Origin: Codonopsis lanceolata
Lineage: Eukaryota > Streptophyta > Magnoliopsida > Asterales > Campanulaceae
Length of the DNA stretch: 64,000 nt
Direction: 5' to 3'
Assembly (NCBI GenBank): GCA_013146195.2
Contig: CM028377.1
Span: 67,491,501 to 67,555,500, forward strand
Each line of letters opens with the position of its first letter. Position 1 is the first letter of the stretch. This document shows, in pieces, positions 58,725 to 64,000 of this stretch. Both the position numbers and the translations under genes were made by a program. Under the pieces are notes generated by a model. That model was not told the origin of the DNA. It searched no databases and saw only the letters and a program-made list of their open reading frames with translations.

Positions 58725-59186
58725 TAGATAGATTATGAATAATGTTAGGAGAAAATACCAAAAAAAATCTCCCTAAAAAGTCCTAAAAATTACCCTTCAA
58801 TCCAAAAGGTCTTAAATTTAAACTTTTGATGCTAACAAAATTCAAATCCATTGACACAGGGTTATTCATGCATATCAACCAACAATTAAATGAATAGGGG
58901 GAGCACCTTGGATTACCATGGGAATGTGAATTAAGATGATGAAGGCGTTTAAACGAACCACACTACGACCTGATCAAAAACAACAACAAAATTGATGTAA
59001 TTAGAATGCTAACAAATGTCATTCGGTTGCTCCTTAAGATAAATTTTGAATACTTGTATTATTGAGAATCTCCCAAATAGTAAATAAGATTTTCCTAATA
59101 TCATTGCATGTTACTCTTTAAGATAAATGTAAAATACTCAAGTAAACTTTCTTGATGAAATTGCAAGTGATTTCAAGTCTAAAACT

Positions 59187-59302
59187 TAGGGGTGGCACGC
59201 AATTGGGTGTTAATGGATACTTTGGGTAAGACCATTTATCCATTAACCTAATGGATAATGGTCTTACCCAAAATATCCATTAACACTCAATTGTCATCCA
59301 TA
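59187..59302. mobile_element. hairpin hAT-type MITE, 116 bp
   Basis: The two halves are near-perfect reverse complements (for example TAATGGATA and GGTAAGACCAT with their mirrors). Ends TAGGGGTGGCA / TGTCATCCATA; 8-bp duplication CTAAAACT / CTAAAACC (59179-59186, 59303-59310) with one mismatch. Confidence 0.65.
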
Positions 59303-59375
59303 CTAAAACCTTCTAGCTACTTTTGAATCCCTAAAGAATGCACTTAAAATACTTGTTAATAAAAGCATTGTCTTA

Positions 59376-60253
59376 GGGCATCTCCAACCCTGACCCCCAA
59401 ACCCCCGATTGGTCCAATCTTCCCCCAAATCCATTACAACAGGACCCCCAACCCAATCCTTTCCCCAATTTGGGTTGGTGAATAGTATCATCCCAAATTT
59501 GGTGCAACACTATTCATGTAACCCCAAACTGGGGTTGATGAGACCCACTTCTTTTTAAAACAAAAAATTTATTTTTAAAAACCACAAATTGATTTTTAAA
59601 TACAAAAAAATATTAATAATTTATATTATGCATTTAAAAATATTTTAATTGATTAATAACTAATAGTAGCTATGTAATAAATATTAATAATGTAATTTAT
59701 TTTTAAAAATGAAAAATAAATTATAATAAATTGATCTATTATGTAAATTGAAAATAAAAAAAAGACATACAACTTGAAATTTAAAAATGACATACAACTT
59801 GAATGGGAACAATTTAGTAATAGTGAGAATTAAGCTAAATTAATATGTACTTTGAATTGAGTGTTGTTGTTGAATTATTTTTTCTTGATAGTTTTTAACA
59901 TTTAAATAGATGTATTGTTTGCTTTATCATTAATATATGTGTTTGTATTTATCAAATGGTTTGTAATTTAAAATATATTAAATTATTAATTTTGATATAT
60001 TATTAATTATATAAATAATATTATAAAAATAAACTTATTAAATATAATAATAATTAATTGTGTAATCTTAATAATTACAATTTTAAATGTTATAGTAGAA
60101 AATCAAAATAGAATATGTTAAGGAATATTCTTTTTTGTGTAAGATTTGGTGTGAAGGGTTGGAGTTGAAAATTGAAATAATGGATAGTGTTGAAACTGGC
60201 CCAAATTAAGATAAGTTTAGAGCCAAATTGGGGTTTTTTGGTTGGAGATGGTC
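59376..60253. mobile_element. PIF/Harbinger-type non-autonomous element
   Basis: Ends GGGCATCTCCAACCC and GGTTGGAGATGGTC, with TTA on both sides (59373-59375, 60254-60256). The interior of 878 bp is AT-rich; no coding frame is recognised. The ends resemble those of the element at 21156-22397. Confidence 0.75.
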
Positions 60254-61238
60254 TTACATTTGTCGAGAATTGATCAATCAACATTTAATCATAAGGAACA
60301 TTGAATTGGTGTCTAAAAACCAAAAACAAAAAATCAAGTTTTAGAGCTGATATGATATGGTATTATTACAATATAAACTGTCAATTATACCCAAAGTTAG
60401 ATTAAACATGTTTGATTTTCTTGGAAAATGTTAGAGATTCAAATGTTACATCCTCGTTTTTAGTGGAAAATTCGGGTCGGTCCACTTTTCAAAATTTCTA
60501 ATCGCTAAAGTATCATTTTTTTTTTCAACCTAAAAATAACACTTTTGAACATAAAAAGACTGCAATACCCTTAATGAGCAACAGAGCAAGAGGCACGCAA
60601 CGAATAAAGACTAGATGCACCGCGTTTCATATATTTATATATCGCGATGGAAAACTATCAAGAGTCAGAAAATTATGTGAACCATGATATATAAATATGT
60701 GAATCGCGGTGCAACATTATGTAAACTGCGATATATAAATAAATAGAATATCAACAGTCAACATTAAAAGAAGTAAAACACATATATCAACAGCCATAAA
60801 TTAATGACAACCATCATTCTTCTTCCTTATTTCGTCTTTAAATATCTATTGTAATTTCTCTCAATCTTATTTACTGTTATTTCGTCTTACTCCATATGAT
60901 TTATTTAAAATTCTAACTGCTATTTATCATCAAGTTTCTTCTCAAACTTTATGATTCTCGGATGCATTCAAATCTTAGGAAAAAAAAAACATTTCTTCTT
61001 TTTCCTTTATCTTTATGAACTTGATGATAAAGCTTGAGAAGCAACTTGATGATAAACAACTACATGGAGCTGATCTATGAAGATTTTTCACAATGAAGAT
61101 TTATCTAGGGCATGCCCAATTTCGATCTCTCCATGCAGTCTTTTACTAATCTCAATATTTATAAATTTTCATTTTGATGTATTTATTGACAGAGTTTAAT
61201 TATTAATTTCGATGTATTTCGATGTATTTTAATATAAA

Positions 61239-61612
61239 AATTGAAAGTAAAATATGTATTTTGTATAACGGTTCACGTATGTATTTATCGCGGTTCATCA
61301 GTGTTAACATTCATGATTTTTTATACAGAAATTGAAGTAATACATGTATTTTGTATCACGGTTCACATATTTATATATCACGATTCATCAGTGTTAACAT
61401 TCATAATTTTAAATATAGAAATTGAAATAAACATGTATTTTGTATCGCAGTACATATATTTATAAACCGCAACTCACATAATTTGCTAGCTGATGATACA
61501 GAAATTGAAGTAAAATATGTATTTTGTATTGCGGTTCACATATTTATATATCGTGATTTATCATCGTTAACATTCATAATTTTAAATACAGAAATTGAAG
61601 TAAACATACATT
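61239..61612. repeat. tandem repeat, unit about 90 bp
   Basis: Units start at about 61239, 61331, 61421, 61503 and 61593 with A(A)ATTGAAGTAA and contain TGTATTTTGTAT, CGGTTCACATATTTATATATC and GTTAACATTCAT. Related single motifs occur at 60620-60750. Confidence 0.85.
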
Positions 61613-61615
61613 TTG

Positions 61616-62060
61616 CAACTTGGGCCGTCCGTGTGATGGGTAGGATATATGGGCTTGATCTGCTTCCTTGAACATGATTAAGATCACGAAAACACCTTAG
61701 TAAGAGTGTAAGGCTTGACCTCGCGAAACCACTCCGGCGTGAGAGTAAGTATCGTGTGAGAAAGTCAAAAGATAATTTGATATAGGTTCGAGACTCAAGA
61801 AAGAGTGCGCACCTTGAATATGGTTTATAGAGGGGTATTTATAGGCCTCCAATGTCATTGAATCCGTCTTGAATTCACTGCTTAGTTATTTTGTAGGATT
61901 AGAAAAAATCCCTAGATTTTAGGCACGATAGGCGGATGGCCGCATGATTGTAGGAACAGATTAGGCAAGTGCACTGCACGGTTAAGGAAATCTTTGACCT
62001 GTCCTGGAGAGTAAGTTTCTGAGGTTTTCTGCTCGACGCTTGCCCAGGCGAGCAAGGCTC
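61616..62060 (-). mobile_element. LTR-like fragment related to the Tat-like LTR
   Basis: On the minus strand a CTATAAATACC box (61837-61844) is followed by GGTTTCGCGAG (61720-61730), then a run to TTGGGCCGTCC-like sequence as at 11510 and 44470. It is cut on the right at 62061 by another LTR and on the left at the 90-bp repeat. Confidence 0.55.
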
Positions 62061-63285
62061 TGTAGACACCCCAATTTCGTACCCCTGGTATGTAACATGA
62101 CATGAAATATCAAGACCTGTTAAAACTTAACAAAATGTCAAGTTACAGAGTTGAAAATGCAAAAGGACAAAGCAGGATGCGCAAAACAGTGAAATGCAGG
62201 GCTTAAAATGCAAAAGATGAAAGAAATTGGCCTAAGTTGGCGCCACCCATGCTCCAAATGGGGGTGGCGCCAAGTTCATCAATGGGTGGCACCAAGATTG
62301 GATCTACAGTGCTCTCAAACTGCTAGAGGACATCTACAGTTCGCTGTAAAGTGAAAAATCCTCCGCGTTCTGTACAACTAAATGAAGAATGAAGAAAGAA
62401 AATTTAATTCCCCCGGTGTCCTCTCTCCAGGCTATAAATAGAGCATTCGGGCTTCACTTTCAGACACACTTTTTCTTCCCCAAAATTCTCTACGTCGTTG
62501 TTACGCTGGAGAAATAGAGAGCGAAGTGAGATAGGGAGCGATTCTCCTATAAAGCCTTGAAACCCTGCCAAAACTCCGCCAAACCTAAACCGAACCGGTC
62601 AAAGTGATCCCTAGCCCTCTAGTTAGGTGTCCACCCTATTTCCCCGATCCAAAAATCTCAAAATAAGCCGTTACTCTGCCCGAGTAAATAGGCCAAAACC
62701 ACCAAAAATAAGCCGTTATTCTGCCCAAATAAATAGGCCAAAACCACCAAAAATAAGTCGTTATTCTGCCCAAACCACTGCAGCAGCAGCATAAAAAGTC
62801 TCCCTCTCTCGAGAAAGACAGAGCGAGCACACTCTGCTCTGAAATGTAAAAACCTTTAAGAGAGTTTCTTTTATAAAAGTTATTTTCAAATCCGGCCCAA
62901 TGTAAAAAATATATATAAGTCGTTGTGCTGCCTGGATTTAGTTAGAAAATACTATGTAAAAGAGACGTTATTATGGTCAAATATTTTTAAATGTATTTGT
63001 AACTATTGTAAGGAGATAGTTGCAAGTCCGTAAATAATGTAGCCGCGGGTGTATTTGCTTTTATTCCCTGTCTTTTAATGCTTTGTTTATTTGCTAAATA
63101 AATATAACAAAAAACATATTTTAGCAAAAAACTATTTTTGAGACCGAAAGGGCGAGTTGTGTGCCTAGCACCTTCCCAACTCGTAACTTAGCCTCCGAAC
63201 TCGTTTTTACAATCTCTGGTTTTCTTTTTTTTTTTGGTTTTTCTTTATTTATTCCTTAAAATAAAGATGATGACTCTATAAAATA
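62061..63285 (+). mobile_element. Ogre/Tat-like gypsy LTR
   Basis: It starts TGTAGACACCCC. A TATA box GCTATAAATAGAGC lies at 62431-62444. The 3' part has GACCGAAAGGGCGAG, GTGCCTAGCACCTTCCCAAC and CGTAACTTAGCCTCCGAAC, characteristic of Ogre-type LTRs. TTTGGATCCAGTGGGG at 63287-63302 may be a decayed primer-binding region. The exact 3' end and the partner LTR are not in view. Confidence 0.6.
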
Positions 63286-63296
63286 TTTTGGATCCA

Positions 63297-63700
63297 GTGG
63301 GGCCCCGCAACATCTTTTCTTGCACTTTTCCGTTTTCCCCTAAAAAATGGAGAATGAGAATGAAAAGGTGATGTATTCCTATATCCTGGTATCCCCTAAA
63401 CAAGTGATAACTTGATGCAGGAAACCCAAAGCACCCATAGTGATCAGAAATATGTCATAAGGCTATTTTCATAAAATCCATAGTGGGGCCTCGCAACACT
63501 CTTTTCTTGCACTTTTCCGTTTTCCCCTAAAAAAGGGAGAATAAGAATGAAAGGGTGATGTATTCATATATCCTGGTATCCCCTAAACAAGGGATAACTT
63601 GATGTAGAAAACTCAAAGCTCCCATATTGGACCAAAAATCCACTAAAGGCAACCGAGACGTATTCAAATGCGTTATCTTAGACAGCAATCCTCTCGCACT
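63297..63700. repeat. 186-bp tandem repeat next to the Ogre-like LTR
   Basis: GTGGGGCC(C/T)CGCAACA.. repeats at 63297 and 63483, with TTCTTGCACTTTTCCGTTTT in each. A third, partial copy starts near 63688. Tandem repeats beside the LTR are common in Ogre-like elements. Confidence 0.8.
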
Positions 63701-64000
63701 TTTAATTTCGTTTTCCCCTAAATAAAGGAGGGTGGAATGAGAGCAGTGGTATCCCGCATCCACACGTACACTCACCCCTATCCAAGGGCGCGTGGGGCGC
63801 GGGCGCATTTTCCCGGGAACCCACAGGATCTTCTCGGCCATATGATACAGATCTGGTGAAGACAAGTGTAGATCTCAAGCATGGCCCCATGTTGGGCGGG
63901 CAAGGTCTATGTCCGACCAGGCTTGGACGGGATGTATCTAACTCTTTCCCTGATGCAAGTATGATCCCCGGCATGACCCCTGGTCGGGCAGGCAAGACCT
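63700..64000. other. probable internal part of the gypsy element, cut by the window end
   Basis: GC-richer sequence with repeated GGGCGGGCAAG and GGTCGGGCAGGCAAG motifs. The short frames have no recognisable domain. Confidence 0.35.

Noticed and set aside
61239..61671. Open frames with repeated YVFCI.VHIFIY
   Set aside because: Translation of the 90-bp tandem repeat.
1..64000. CRISPR arrays, operons or ribosome-binding sites
   Set aside because: No regular short repeats with unique spacers; spliced genes, LTR elements and polymerase III promoters show nuclear plant DNA.

Overview
The window looks like nuclear DNA of a dicot plant. It is AT-rich, its two recognisable host genes have plant-type introns, its tRNA genes are of the plant nuclear type, and most of it is layered transposable elements (TEs) of plant families. 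I cannot name the species.

Host genes. Only two protein genes look intact, both spliced and both found by reading exons through GT..AG introns. They are a MAD2 spindle-checkpoint gene (37128-38434, +, 7 coding exons, 207 aa, with a 16-nt microexon) and a GT-1-type trihelix transcription factor (50339-55930, -, 5 coding exons, 398 aa). Two identical tRNA-Trp(CCA) genes lie at 38621-38692 and 48957-49028, both on the minus strand. A promoter-like stretch at 20270-20940 has no recognisable gene after it.

Layout. 1-2630: AT-rich, no gene. 2634-7847: a Ty3/gypsy-type solo LTR with a TAAAG target duplication, holding a nested TRIM and a 1-kb unclassified insert; it interrupts an open reading frame. 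8.1-9.9 kb: a tRNA-derived SINE, a Helitron end, and a Helitron with a decayed helicase. 10.4-20.2 kb: two nearly identical 2.5-kb direct repeats around a 5'-truncated Ty1/copia element on the minus strand. 21.1-24.1 kb: a PIF/Harbinger element with an ORF1 remnant and a hAT MITE nested in a Stowaway MITE. 24.2-30.3 kb: a MULE with a 9-bp target duplication that holds a complete but mutated copia element (25049-29504). 30.3-36.4 kb: a pogo/Lemi-like element, several MITEs and a second SINE. 36.8-38.7 kb: MAD2 and a tRNA. 39-45 kb: tandem repeats and a Tat-type gypsy remnant with an antisense Transposase_28-like gene. 46.5-48.8 kb: a candidate Helitron. 49-56 kb: a tRNA, MITEs and GT-1. 56.1-58.7 kb: a Helitron cluster interrupted by a Pack-MULE. 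59-64 kb: MITEs, a 90-bp tandem repeat and an Ogre/Tat-like LTR running off the window.

The host genes do not form a pathway. The most informative content is the order of TE insertions, the target duplications that prove them, and the host or TE sequence carried inside them. I saw nothing that clearly amounts to an undescribed biological system. All boundaries come from reading the sequence by eye; no database search was done.
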